Shown here piece by piece: positions 23,259-30,730 of a DNA stretch of 33,250 nt (the first letter of the stretch is position 1; the number at the start of each line of letters is the position of its first letter). This DNA is from a candidate division TA06 bacterium B3_TA06 (GTDB lineage: Bacteria; Hydrothermota; Tepidihabitantia; B3-TA06): positions 1 to 33,250 of the forward strand of contig NJBO01000020.1 in the NCBI GenBank assembly GCA_005223075.1, given 5' to 3'. Under the pieces are notes generated by a model. That model ran no database searches, was not told where the DNA came from, and saw nothing but the letters and a program-made list of their open reading frames with translations. Position numbers and translations under genes: made by a program.

Positions 23259-23320
23259 GCGACTTCGTCGCCAATGCAAAAGTCAAACTGCAAATTGGCT
23301 CCGCAAGCGTTGTCCTTCGG
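23259..23320 (+). repeat. Right direct-repeat block flanking the TIR island
   Basis: It starts GCGACTTCGTCGC and ends CTCCGCAAGCGTTGTCCTTCGG, with CAAACTGCAAATTGG between. It parallels the block at 20667-20743 in order and orientation. Confidence 0.5.
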
Positions 23321-23386
23321 TGCCACGCCTCTTCGAGGCTCGCAATGACGTCTTTAATCTACACCCTTGTTATCCTACTCACCCGG

Positions 23387-23414
23387 TTGACAGGCGGGGT
23401 TAAGCACCTATAAT
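23387..23414 (+). promoter_or_regulatory. Consensus promoter of the 23439-27023 gene group
   Basis: TTGACA (23387-23392), 16 bp, TATAAT (23409-23414). The start near 23421 leaves a leader of about 18 nt containing AAGGAGG. Confidence 0.85.
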
Positions 23415-23438
23415 CAGGGATAATTCAAGGAGGAACAG

Positions 23439-24560
23439 TTGGCGCACGCGTACACGCCGGGTCTTAAGGTAACGGCCAAGACAAAGATAGCAAAGGAGCG
23501 CAGGCTTCCACTGAAGGGTGAGGTTGTGGTCGCCAAGGGCCAGAAGGTCACGGGCGATACGGTGGTTGCCCGCACAGCACTTCCCGGTAACGTAGCCACG
23601 CTCAACGTGGGTCAACTTCTTGGCGTTCTGGCTTCGGACATCCCGGAACTTATGATTAAAAAACCTGGGGAGCCAATCAAGAAGGGTGAGATGATCGCTC
23701 AGACCAAGGGGCTTTTCGGTATCTTCAAGTCTAAGGTCGCCTCGCCTATCACAGGCGAGATTGAGAGTATCTCCCCGATAACCGGGCAGGTAATTATGCG
23801 CGAGCCGCCTCAGCCGGTTGAGGTAGACGCCTACATGGACGGCGAGGTTGTTGAGGTTTTCGCAAATGAAGGTGTGATCGTTGAGACCACGGGCAGCCTG
23901 ATCCAGGGCATCTTCGGATTCGGCGGGGAACGCCGCGGTAAGATAAAGCTCCTCGCCTCCAGCCCTGATGAGGTGCTTGACGCGTTCGGGCTTACCCCTG
24001 ATATGAAGGGCTGCGTGGTAGTAGGCGGTTCGCTCGTGACCGCCGAGGCGATTCAGCGCGGAGAAGAGCTTGGCATCTGCGGGTTAGTGGTCGGCGGAAT
24101 CGAGGACTCCTCGATCAAGAAGGTTCTGGGTTACGACATAGGCGTGGCCATCACGGGTTCTGAACCGATTTCTCTTTCAGTTATAGTAACCGAGGGTTTT
24201 GGAAAGATGCCTATGGCTCCGCGAACATTTGAGCTTCTTTCCGAGCTTGACGGGCAGCGTGCTTCGATAAACGGTGCCACTCAGATCCGTGCGGGCGTGA
24301 TACGTCCTGAGATCATAGTGCCGCGCGAAGTCACATGGAAAGAGCGAAGCAAGGGTTCGCTTGAGGAAGGACTCAAGGTCGGGATGCAGGTAAGGATTAT
24401 CCGTGAGCCGCATTTCGGCGCCATAGGCACGGTGGTCGGCCTGCCGGTCGATCTTGAGGAGATAGAGACCGAATCAAAGGTCAGAATCCTGGAGGTGGAG
24501 CTTGCAGGAAAAGAACGTATACGTTTGCCGCGCGCCAATGTCGAGATTATCGAAGCTTAG
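23439..24560 (+). CDS. Conserved-looking protein with barrel-sandwich-like N-terminus and C-terminal KOW-like motif; function unknown
   Basis: 373 aa from a TTG, 5 nt after AAGGAGG (23427-23433). The first 150 residues are beta-rich. They carry Gly/Pro/Lys turns such as RRLPLKGEVVVAKGQKV and KSKVASPITGEIESISPITGQV, as in lipoyl/biotinyl-like or RnfC-type sandwich folds, but no lipoyl-lysine motif. Residues of about 180-265 (KGCVVVGGSLVTAEAIQRGEELGICGLVVGGI) suggest an alpha/beta unit. The end (GMQVRIIREPHFGAIGTVVGLP) fits a KOW-type motif. No signal peptide is seen, so it is probably cytoplasmic. It overlaps the PorV-like gene. I do not recognise a named family. Confidence 0.75.
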   Translation: MAHAYTPGLKVTAKTKIAKERRLPLKGEVVVAKGQKVTGDTVVARTALPGNVATLNVGQLLGVLASDIPELMIKKPGEPIKKGEMIAQTKGLFGIFKSKVASPITGEIESISPITGQVIMREPPQPVEVDAYMDGEVVEVFANEGVIVETTGSLIQGIFGFGGERRGKIKLLASSPDEVLDAFGLTPDMKGCVVVGGSLVTAEAIQRGEELGICGLVVGGIEDSSIKKVLGYDIGVAITGSEPISLSVIVTEGFGKMPMAPRTFELLSELDGQRASINGATQIRAGVIRPEIIVPREVTWKERSKGSLEEGLKVGMQVRIIREPHFGAIGTVVGLPVDLEEIETESKVRILEVELAGKERIRLPRANVEIIEA

Positions 24561-25494
24561 TAACGCCGGTCTTAAGACCGGTATTTTATTCCTTTTATTG
24601 AGCGGGGCTTTCTTGATGCTTGCTGCGGCGCAGGGTTATGCCTCGCTTAAGATCGCTGCTGGTGCGCGGGAGGCCGCGATGGGGGAGACAGGAGTGGCCG
24701 GAGCCTCATCTGCAGATGCACTTCGGTGGAATCCTGCCCTTATGGTCAAGGGAGCTGGCATCGAAGCCTCCATGCATCATACCCTCTGGTTTCTTGGCAC
24801 CTCTCAGAGCTCGCTTCTTATCAAGCGCAGGCTGGGTCGGTTCTCGATCGGTGCAGAGGCGATCTACTTTAGTAGCGGTGAGATAGAGTTACGCGACAGC
24901 ATCAGCTCTCCCGACCCACTGGGCAGCTACCACTTTGCAGATCTCTCCCTGGGTTTAGGGGCAGGTGTTGAGGTAGTTCGTGGGACACGCATCGGGTTTG
25001 TTGCTCGATACTATCATGAACGTCTATGGAGTTACTCGGATCATACCTGGGGGTTTGACGTGGGACTGAACTATGCCCCATTATCTGGTTTTGATCTGGG
25101 GGCCTCGGTGCTTGATTTTGGCTTTGATATGCACCTGGATGCAGAGGGCTTTAAGCCGCCTATGACCATTCGGGTGGGCGGTGCCTACGCTCACGATTGG
25201 ACCGAGGAGTTTGCCACGGTCCTCAATCTGGATTTCCTTTACCGTCCTTATGACAAGGAGCCAGGGCTGCGAACCGGATTGGAGGCAAAATTTTTCAATA
25301 TCCTGGCCCTGCGTGCCGGAGCCAAGCTCTTGTATATGGATGAGGATCTGAAGCTTCTCTCACCTTCGGAGCTTCTTACCTTTGGGCTGGGGGTACAGCA
25401 CAACTGGGTTTCACTGGACTACGCCATTGTTCCTTACGAGCGGCTGGACCTCGGGCTGACGCATCGGATAAGCCTCAACCTTGCATTTGATTGA
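24538..25494 (+). CDS. PorV/PorQ-like outer-membrane protein
   Basis: 318 aa from the ATG at 24538, which gives a good signal peptide (SRLSKLSNAGLKTGILFLLLSGAFLMLAAAQG written in part). The mature start ASLKIAAGAREAAMGETGVAG...ALRWNPA is the hallmark of the PorV/PorQ (UPF0164-like) family. The remainder is Gly- and aromatic-rich beta-strand sequence, and it ends in LNLAFD. PorV members are FadL-type barrels that shuttle type IX cargo to the surface; other paralogues have unclear roles. The start overlaps the previous gene by 23 nt and lacks a Shine-Dalgarno sequence. A 16-bp palindrome (24566-24581) lies within the signal-peptide codons. The stop overlaps accA (TGATG). Confidence 0.82.
   Translation: MSRLSKLSNAGLKTGILFLLLSGAFLMLAAAQGYASLKIAAGAREAAMGETGVAGASSADALRWNPALMVKGAGIEASMHHTLWFLGTSQSSLLIKRRLGRFSIGAEAIYFSSGEIELRDSISSPDPLGSYHFADLSLGLGAGVEVVRGTRIGFVARYYHERLWSYSDHTWGFDVGLNYAPLSGFDLGASVLDFGFDMHLDAEGFKPPMTIRVGGAYAHDWTEEFATVLNLDFLYRPYDKEPGLRTGLEAKFFNILALRAGAKLLYMDEDLKLLSPSELLTFGLGVQHNWVSLDYAIVPYERLDLGLTHRISLNLAFD
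24566..24581 (+). promoter_or_regulatory. Palindrome inside PorV signal-peptide codons, possible attenuator
   Basis: CCGGTCTTAAGACCGG is a perfect palindrome 6 nt after the upstream stop, followed by TATTTTATTCC. The layout resembles an intrinsic terminator placed within the next gene. An operator is also possible. Confidence 0.45.
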
Positions 25495-26441
25495 TGGCAG
25501 AGTTTTTGCTTGATTTCGAGAAACCCATAGTAGAGCTTGAGAAGCGCATTGAGGCATTGAAGGGTCTTGAAGGGGTGGATGGTGATATAGCCAGGCTAGA
25601 GAAGCAGGCTGAGAAGCTGCGCCGCAAGGTCTACTCCCGGCTTACCCGTTGGCAGATAGTCCAGCTTGCGCGTCATCCCCTCCGTCCCTACACCCTTGAT
25701 CTGGTTCCCTATATTTTTACCGATTTTACCGAGCTTCACGGTGATCGTGGATTTGCCGATGATCCGGCGATTGTGACCGGTATAGCTCGTTTTCGTGGGC
25801 GCTCGTTGGCTTTGGTCGGGCATCAGAAGGGGCACGACACCAAGGAGAGGATTCGACGCAACTTCGGGATGCCACATCCAGAGGGTTACCGCAAGGCGCT
25901 GCGCATCTACAAGCTGGCTGAGAAGTTCGGTATGCCCATCATCAACTTCGTAGATACCCCTGGTGCTGATCCCGGGATTGGTGCTGAGGAACGCGGCCAG
26001 TCCGAGGCAATAGCCCGCAACCTTCAGGAGATAGCGATTCTCAGAACCCCTATCCTTGTGATAGTTACCGGTGAGGGAGGCTCGGGCGGCGCTCTGGCCA
26101 TTGGGATTGGCGACCGCATCTATATGCTTGAGTATTCCTTCTACTCGACGATCTCGCCTGAGGGTTGCGCCTCGATCCTCTGGCGTGACAGTGCCAAGGC
26201 CCCACAGGCAGCCGAGGCCTTGAAGTTCACAAGCCGCGATAACCTTGATCATGGGGTTATAGATGGGGTTATCCCTGAGCCCCCGGGAGGCGCTCATCGC
26301 GACTGGCAGCACACAGCCAAGTTTATAGGTGATCAGATCGCCCAGGCCCTTGCGGAACTTGAGGGGCTTTCTCACGAAGAACTGATTGCCAAACGTATCG
26401 AGAAGTTCCGCAAGGTGGGTAAGTTCAAAACTATCCGTTAA
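25494..26441 (+). CDS. accA: Acetyl-CoA carboxylase carboxyltransferase, alpha subunit
   Basis: 315 aa, standard for AccA. With AccD it transfers the carboxyl group from biotin to acetyl-CoA, giving malonyl-CoA for fatty acid synthesis. The N-terminal helix (LDFEKPIVELEKRIEALK) is typical. The core shows LTRWQIVQLARHPLRPYTLDLV, GHQKGHDTKERIRRNFGMPHPEGYRKA, FVDTPGADPGIGAEERGQSEAIARNL and EGGSGGALAIGIGDRIYMLEYSFYSTISPEGCASILWRDS (each in part), all AccA landmarks. The ATG overlaps the PorV stop as TGATG; a TTG one codon earlier is possible. No accD is nearby. Confidence 0.97.
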   Translation: MAEFLLDFEKPIVELEKRIEALKGLEGVDGDIARLEKQAEKLRRKVYSRLTRWQIVQLARHPLRPYTLDLVPYIFTDFTELHGDRGFADDPAIVTGIARFRGRSLALVGHQKGHDTKERIRRNFGMPHPEGYRKALRIYKLAEKFGMPIINFVDTPGADPGIGAEERGQSEAIARNLQEIAILRTPILVIVTGEGGSGGALAIGIGDRIYMLEYSFYSTISPEGCASILWRDSAKAPQAAEALKFTSRDNLDHGVIDGVIPEPPGGAHRDWQHTAKFIGDQIAQALAELEGLSHEELIAKRIEKFRKVGKFKTIR

Positions 26442-26480
26442 TCTATGTGGTTCTGTGAGGGCTACTCGGAGGAGTAATTA

Positions 26481-27023
26481 ATGAGGCTTGACGGAACCCT
26501 TGAGGATTACCCGCTTTCCGATATCCTGCAGCTTATCTTTATGGGGAACCGTTCGGGCATACTGCACCTGTACTCGGGCGGTGACGAGGGAACTGTGGTC
26601 GTCGGTGATGGCCTCATAAAGTACGGGAAGACCCGGAAACTCTCAGGATTGAAGGCGGTTAGGACGATACTTAGCTGGCGCAGGGGCAAGTTCGTCTTCG
26701 ATACCGAGGAGAGGGTTGAGCTCGGGGATGAGACGCGAATCAATTTACCCATACAGCAGTTTATCCTGGGGCTCTCTGCCGAGATGGACGAATTCGAGAA
26801 TCTTATGAGCAGGATAGGTGGTCCTGATCGTCGCTTGATGCTTGTGCCCTTGGCACCGCAGTCTAAACCCGTAACACTTTCGCCTACCCAGTGGCAGGTG
26901 GTGGTTCACATGGGGGATGTTCCCACCGTCGCCGAGCTTCAGGGCCGCTTGGCCCTTGCCGAGCGCGATCTGTTGCGCGTGATCGTTGATCTGCGCGACC
27001 GTGGGCTCCTGACGATAGAATAA
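26481..27023 (+). CDS. DUF4388 domain protein
   Basis: 180 aa. Residues of about 1-95 match the DUF4388 pattern: LDGTLEDYPLSDILQLIFMGNRSGILHL, then GTVVVGDGLIKYG and a RRGKFVFDTEE segment. This domain is found in bacterial signalling and gliding-related proteins and is probably a protein-interaction module. The C-terminal part (SPTQWQVVVHMGDVPTVAELQ...DLRDRGLLTIE) resembles a degenerate winged helix. The ATG follows GGAGGAG closely. It is last in the group after accA, 39 nt away. A GTGTTACGGG copy on the minus strand (26868-26877) encodes PVTL in the linker between the two parts. Confidence 0.8.
   Translation: MRLDGTLEDYPLSDILQLIFMGNRSGILHLYSGGDEGTVVVGDGLIKYGKTRKLSGLKAVRTILSWRRGKFVFDTEERVELGDETRINLPIQQFILGLSAEMDEFENLMSRIGGPDRRLMLVPLAPQSKPVTLSPTQWQVVVHMGDVPTVAELQGRLALAERDLLRVIVDLRDRGLLTIE
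26868..26877 (-). repeat. GTGTTACGGG repeat inside the DUF4388 gene
   Basis: The reverse complement CCCGTAACAC is in frame within the linker of the DUF4388 protein. Confidence 0.5.
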
Positions 27024-27027
27024 TTTA

Positions 27028-27059
27028 TGCTCCTTTTACCCTTCGGGTAAAAGATCGCA
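27028..27059 (+). repeat. GCTCC-hairpin-GATCGCA element, copy 4
   Basis: It starts 5 nt after the DUF4388 stop. The stem is TTTTACCC / GGGTAAAA with TTCG across the tip, flanked by the same GCTCC and GATCGCA. It could end the transcript of the 23439-27023 group. Confidence 0.7.
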
Positions 27060-27063
27060 AGAG

Positions 27064-27091
27064 GTAGGGGCACGGCATGCCGTGCCCCTAC
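27064..27091. repeat. Perfect 28-bp palindrome, copy 2
   Basis: Identical to 1664-1691. Followed by AGTTTTGATTT, it may act as a terminator between the convergent DUF4388 and LolA-like genes. The order GCTCC element then GTAGGGGC string also occurs at 1383-1437. Confidence 0.75.
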
Positions 27092-27114
27092 AGTTTTGAT
27101 TTGTCAGTGTTATC

Positions 27115-27864
27115 CTATCTTTCCAGATAACCTTTGGTGAAGACGTTTGCCGGTATTGATACCCCGAGCTGGATGTTGGTGATAACGAACTCCGACCAGG
27201 TGTTTTTACGCAGCTTGTTCTCCATCTTGATTCTTGTCGGGTAATTCTTACCGGATACCCTTTTCCATTCCAGTATCTGCACGTCCTTCATGAGCCTGCC
27301 GCTGCGGGAGTAGTACTCTGCTTTAAGGAATATGAAACTCGATTTATCAACCCACAGCTTCTGGGTGTAGTAGGAACCTTCCGCACCTTCTTTAAGTGAA
27401 AGCTTGAGAACGTAGCAGTTCTTGTCTCCAACCTTTTCTTCTCCTTCCAGTACCGCGTCGTAGTTATTAGCCAGCTCTTCGTTGGACACCGCATCCTCGT
27501 ATGAGAAATCCGACCCCATGAGTGAACCGCGCATGGCGTGTCCTGCAATCTTGACAGCCTTGCCTACGTTTGGCAGGTACATCCAGAATTCATCTGCCAG
27601 CTTGAGGAACCGGGTACCCTTATCTCTTGAGGGTGAGGTGAACTCCATATAGGCTTTGTCTTCGCCCTTGGAATAACCTTCGAATTCCTTGGTGCGTACC
27701 GAGCCGGAGATGCTGATTTTAAGCTCGGCTGAAAACTTCATGGATGAGGCAACCATGTTGGCATCAACCTTGTCCAGTATCTCAGATGCGGTTAGCGCCT
27801 GAAGCGAGGTGAATATTCCGGATATCACCAGGATCATGACGGTCAAAGTGATTAGTTTTTTCAT
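27115..27864 (-). CDS. LolA-like outer-membrane lipoprotein-sorting protein
   Basis: 249 aa from the second of two adjacent ATGs (27864), 5 nt after AAGGAG; the first ATG (27867) sits very close to it. The signal peptide is MKKLITLTVMILVISGIFTSLQA. The mature part begins TASEILDKVDANM and continues with GYSKGEDKAYMEFTSPSRDKGTRFLKLADEFWMYLPN (in part), the pattern of LolA-fold proteins annotated as outer-membrane lipoprotein-sorting proteins. Such proteins form a beta half-barrel that holds a lipid or lipid anchor in the periplasm. It is last in the TetR-ABC operon, so it probably accepts the substrate released by the two permeases. That pairing is inference. Confidence 0.85.
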   Translation of the reverse strand: MKKLITLTVMILVISGIFTSLQALTASEILDKVDANMVASSMKFSAELKISISGSVRTKEFEGYSKGEDKAYMEFTSPSRDKGTRFLKLADEFWMYLPNVGKAVKIAGHAMRGSLMGSDFSYEDAVSNEELANNYDAVLEGEEKVGDKNCYVLKLSLKEGAEGSYYTQKLWVDKSSFIFLKAEYYSRSGRLMKDVQILEWKRVSGKNYPTRIKMENKLRKNTWSEFVITNIQLGVSIPANVFTKGYLER

Positions 27865-27951
27865 CATTTCTCCTTATTGAGATTCATTTCCAGTCTACTT
27901 TTCTTCACCCCATCTGTCTTAAGCACTTTCTGTTTACGTCTTCTAATATAC

Positions 27952-27998
27952 GTAGCGCGGAGCTTTAGCTCCGCTGCGAGACTGAAGTCTCGCACTAC
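27952..27998. repeat. Double hairpin with pairing ends (three-way junction)
   Basis: Stem 1 is GCGGAGCT/AGCTCCGC (27957-27974) and stem 2 is GCGAGACT/AGTCTCGC (27976-27993). The ends GTAG (27952-27955) and CTAC (27995-27998) pair around both. It sits in the 208-bp gap between the permease and the LolA-like gene, where no gene is seen. Confidence 0.7.
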
Positions 27999-28072
27999 AT
28001 GTGCAATAGATACAAGGATTTTAGCGTTGTTTGGGGTTATTCGATAGCCTTCTATGGCGTTATCGAAATCCA

Positions 28073-29299
28073 TCATACTCTTCTGAGCGCCTGGGCAGGC
28101 TGAACCTTGGTGCCCTGGCGGGCCGGGTAAAGTGCGGTAAACGTGGCTATGAACCAGCCGAACAGGAAGCAGGCTAAAACAACACCGGGGGTGAGGTTCA
28201 GCTGGATGATAGGATTGATGTAGATCGATCCCAGGTCCTGACCAGACAGGGAGGAGAAGTTTACCTCTGGTGCAACCAGGACTAGAACCACTCCCAACAC
28301 CGCGCCGATGAGGGCCCCGAACAATCCAATCATCGATGCCTCGGCAGTCAATAGCCACAAGATGCGGTTTCCGCGCATACCCATTGCCTTGAGGATGCCT
28401 ATTTCCTTGATACGCTCAAATACAGCCATGAGCATGGTGTTGATGATGGTGGCCGAAGCGATAAGAAGGATAATGGCGTATATCACCCAGTAAATCCTGA
28501 AAACCACATGCAGGAAACCCAGGACATCATCCTGCTGCCATGGTACGAACTCGAGGCCCATTGCATCTCCTGCATCCTCCTGCCAGGCAGATGCCACTTT
28601 CTCGGAGTTATCCTTGGTATCAAGGAGAACCAGAACCTCGGCTGCCCTGCCCTTGAGGTCGAGAAGCTGTTGCCCGGCAGCCAGAGGGATATAGAAGGCG
28701 TTGTCGTCAAGGTTGGCCTGGCCAATTTCAATGATGCCTTTTACGGTAAGGTTAGCACCCGAGGGGGAACCGAAGGCGTCGGCGGTGATTATTACCAGGG
28801 AATCACCTATCTTAAATCCCAGCTCCTCGGCCAGGCCCTTGCCGATGAGGATTGCTTCGTCATTCGCAGCGAGGTAGGCACCTTCCACCAGATATCTATC
28901 ATCGGACAAATCGAGGAAGTCTTTCTCCCGCTCCACGTCTATTGCTGTACCAAATGCCGGCTTGGAGTTTTCGTCCTTGGAAAGCAGTACACCAAAAGGG
29001 ATGCGATAGGTGTAGGCTGTTACCTCAGGAGTGGTCTCAACCATCTCCTCTAATTCAGGTGTGATGAATACCGATTCCTCAAGAGGAGACAATCTTTCCC
29101 GGCGTAGATATTCTGGAGTGACTACGCGTACGTGGCCGGACTTGATGCGAGCCGTGTTTTCAATCATGCTATCAACAATCCCGGTGATAAATGCCTGGGC
29201 GTAGATGATTAGCATCACCGCGATGATTATGCCGACGGCGGTCAGGACGGAGCGGCGTTTGTTTCTCAGAACGTTCCGGAATGCCAGTTTCAGCAGCAT
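28073..29299 (-). CDS. ABC transporter permease, FtsX/MacB (LolC/E-like) family, second copy
   Basis: 408 aa from the ATG at 29299, 5 nt after AGGAGG; an in-frame ATG at 29332 lacks a site. The layout is that of MacB/FtsX permeases: a first membrane helix (SVLTAVGIIIAVMLIIYAQ), a periplasmic domain of about 230 residues (MacB_PCD-like), then three helices near residues 270-390 (IYWVIYAIILLIASATIINTM, LIGAVLGVVLVLVA, VVLACFLFGWFIATFTALYPA, in part). The ERIKEIGILKAMGMRGNRI loop is typical of this family and contacts the ATPase. With the upstream permease it probably makes a heterodimer moving lipid-anchored or hydrophobic substrates out of the inner membrane. Confidence 0.92.
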   Translation of the reverse strand: MLLKLAFRNVLRNKRRSVLTAVGIIIAVMLIIYAQAFITGIVDSMIENTARIKSGHVRVVTPEYLRRERLSPLEESVFITPELEEMVETTPEVTAYTYRIPFGVLLSKDENSKPAFGTAIDVEREKDFLDLSDDRYLVEGAYLAANDEAILIGKGLAEELGFKIGDSLVIITADAFGSPSGANLTVKGIIEIGQANLDDNAFYIPLAAGQQLLDLKGRAAEVLVLLDTKDNSEKVASAWQEDAGDAMGLEFVPWQQDDVLGFLHVVFRIYWVIYAIILLIASATIINTMLMAVFERIKEIGILKAMGMRGNRILWLLTAEASMIGLFGALIGAVLGVVLVLVAPEVNFSSLSGQDLGSIYINPIIQLNLTPGVVLACFLFGWFIATFTALYPARQGTKVQPAQALRRV

Positions 29300-29332
29300 C
29301 TTATCCTCCTGGGGATAATAATAGGTAACCAC

Positions 29333-29478
29333 AAAGGCACTGAGGCACAGAGAGGAATTAATGAAATCGAAGTCACTCTGTGTCCTCTGCGGTTCTCGGT
29401 GTTCTCTGTGTCGAATAAGATTTTCATTTCGTCTGTAAGGAGTTCTAATCTGTGCAATCTGCGAAATCTGCGGTTTTT
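29333..29478. repeat. Low-complexity repeat spacer between the two permease genes
   Basis: A run with CACAAAGGCACTGAGGCACAG (split 29331-29351), CTCTGTGTCCTCTGCGG, TTCTCGGTGTTCTCTGTG and TCTGTGCAATCTGCGAAATC. The two halves are partly complementary. It interrupts an otherwise tight operon. No gene is seen. Confidence 0.5.
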
Positions 29479-29489
29479 CATCTCTTCTC

Positions 29490-30728
29490 CTATGTGCTGC
29501 GCAGCGCTTCTGAGGGTTCTATCCTGGTTGCCTTGCGTGCAGGGATCAAAGTGATTACTGTGGAGATGATCCAGCCCAGGAAGAAGGTGAACGCCATGTA
29601 TCCGAAGTTGTACTCGCCCCTGAAATTAAGATTCATAGGCATGGGCATCTCGAAGTTGCCTATCAACGAGGTCATATCCATGCCTACTTCGGTCAAGAAT
29701 ATGACCACTCCAAGCCCCAGTATCACTCCAACCAGGCCGCCTAAGAAACCGATGACCGAACCTTCCATGAGCATCATCCACCGGATATTTCCTTTACTGA
29801 ATCCCATGGCGCGCATGGTGCCCAGTTCAGGAATACGTTCGTAGATCGAGAGTAGCATGGTGTTGACGATTCCCACCAGAGCGATAACGATGACTATGAG
29901 TGCGATCAAGTATCCCACCGATTGTTTCTGGCCGGAAATCTCGAACAGGGTTGCATTGAGGTCGAGCCAGGTGTAGAGTTCGTATTTGCTGCCCAGGTCT
30001 TTATTGATTCGCTGCCCCAGGGTATCGAGTCGTTCAAGATCTTTGGGATTGCCTTTGATGTGCAGGTTGATCTCTGATGCGGCATCGGGTGCCTCGAGTA
30101 TTACCTGCGCCTCAGCCAGGGAGATAAATATGGCGTTACGGTTGATTACGGGATTGGACGTATTTACGATTCCTGTTATCTCGTACTCCCGTACATCCAT
30201 TACCCCGCGGCGGGACCTGGTCTGGATAAGGACGTAATCGCCCAGTGCAACGTTTAACTCCTTGGCCAACCCCGAACCTATCACCAGGTCGCCGTCAGCG
30301 GCAAGGAAGCGGCCTTCATCGATGTAATTTTCGAGCTCGAACACCTTTGCGTCCATCTCAGGATCGATACCTACACCAAACGCGAAAAGCTCGGCCTCAG
30401 GGGCTATGGCGAATACTGCGAAGCGCAGCCGAGGGGTTGCGGAGATGACATCGGCATAGCCACCTTCCAGCTTGGTAGATAGTACCGAGGCGTCCTCGAT
30501 TAAGGTATCAAGGGGGAAAAGGAAGCGGTCCTCAAAAACACCGGTAGGATAAACCACCAGTTCGGAGTTGTCGGTTTCCAGGATGTTGCGTATGCTCTGA
30601 TTCTCAACCCCGCCGAACATGGAGTCTATCATTATCATGAACATGAGCCCCACGCCGATGGCCACCGCGGTGATCAAGGTTCTTCTCGTGTGGCGGAAGA
30701 CGTTGCGTACTGCTAACTTGAACAGCAT
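29490..30728 (-). CDS. ABC transporter permease, FtsX/MacB (LolC/E-like) family, first copy
   Basis: 412 aa with the same plan as the other permease: helix 1 (TLITAVAIGVGLMFMIMIDSMFG), a periplasmic domain of about 240 residues, and three C-terminal helices (YLIALIVIVIALVGIVNTMLL, IGFLGGLVGVILGLGVVIFL, and the last near residue 375). The YERIPELGTMRAMGFSKGNIRWM loop is the family coupling motif. The two permeases are clearly paralogues (both begin with xLxKLAxRNVxR and end with LxPARxxTxxxPxxAxR), pointing to a past duplication. It starts 2 nt after the ATPase stop, with only a weak GGGAAG site, so coupling is likely. Confidence 0.92.
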   Translation of the reverse strand: MLFKLAVRNVFRHTRRTLITAVAIGVGLMFMIMIDSMFGGVENQSIRNILETDNSELVVYPTGVFEDRFLFPLDTLIEDASVLSTKLEGGYADVISATPRLRFAVFAIAPEAELFAFGVGIDPEMDAKVFELENYIDEGRFLAADGDLVIGSGLAKELNVALGDYVLIQTRSRRGVMDVREYEITGIVNTSNPVINRNAIFISLAEAQVILEAPDAASEINLHIKGNPKDLERLDTLGQRINKDLGSKYELYTWLDLNATLFEISGQKQSVGYLIALIVIVIALVGIVNTMLLSIYERIPELGTMRAMGFSKGNIRWMMLMEGSVIGFLGGLVGVILGLGVVIFLTEVGMDMTSLIGNFEMPMPMNLNFRGEYNFGYMAFTFFLGWIISTVITLIPARKATRIEPSEALRST

Positions 30729-30730
30729 GA

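Noticed and set aside
27864-28358. Minus-strand open frame of 164 codons overlapping the second permease
   Set aside because: It is an off-frame reading of the permease 3' end and the hairpin spacer. It has low-complexity composition and no binding site.
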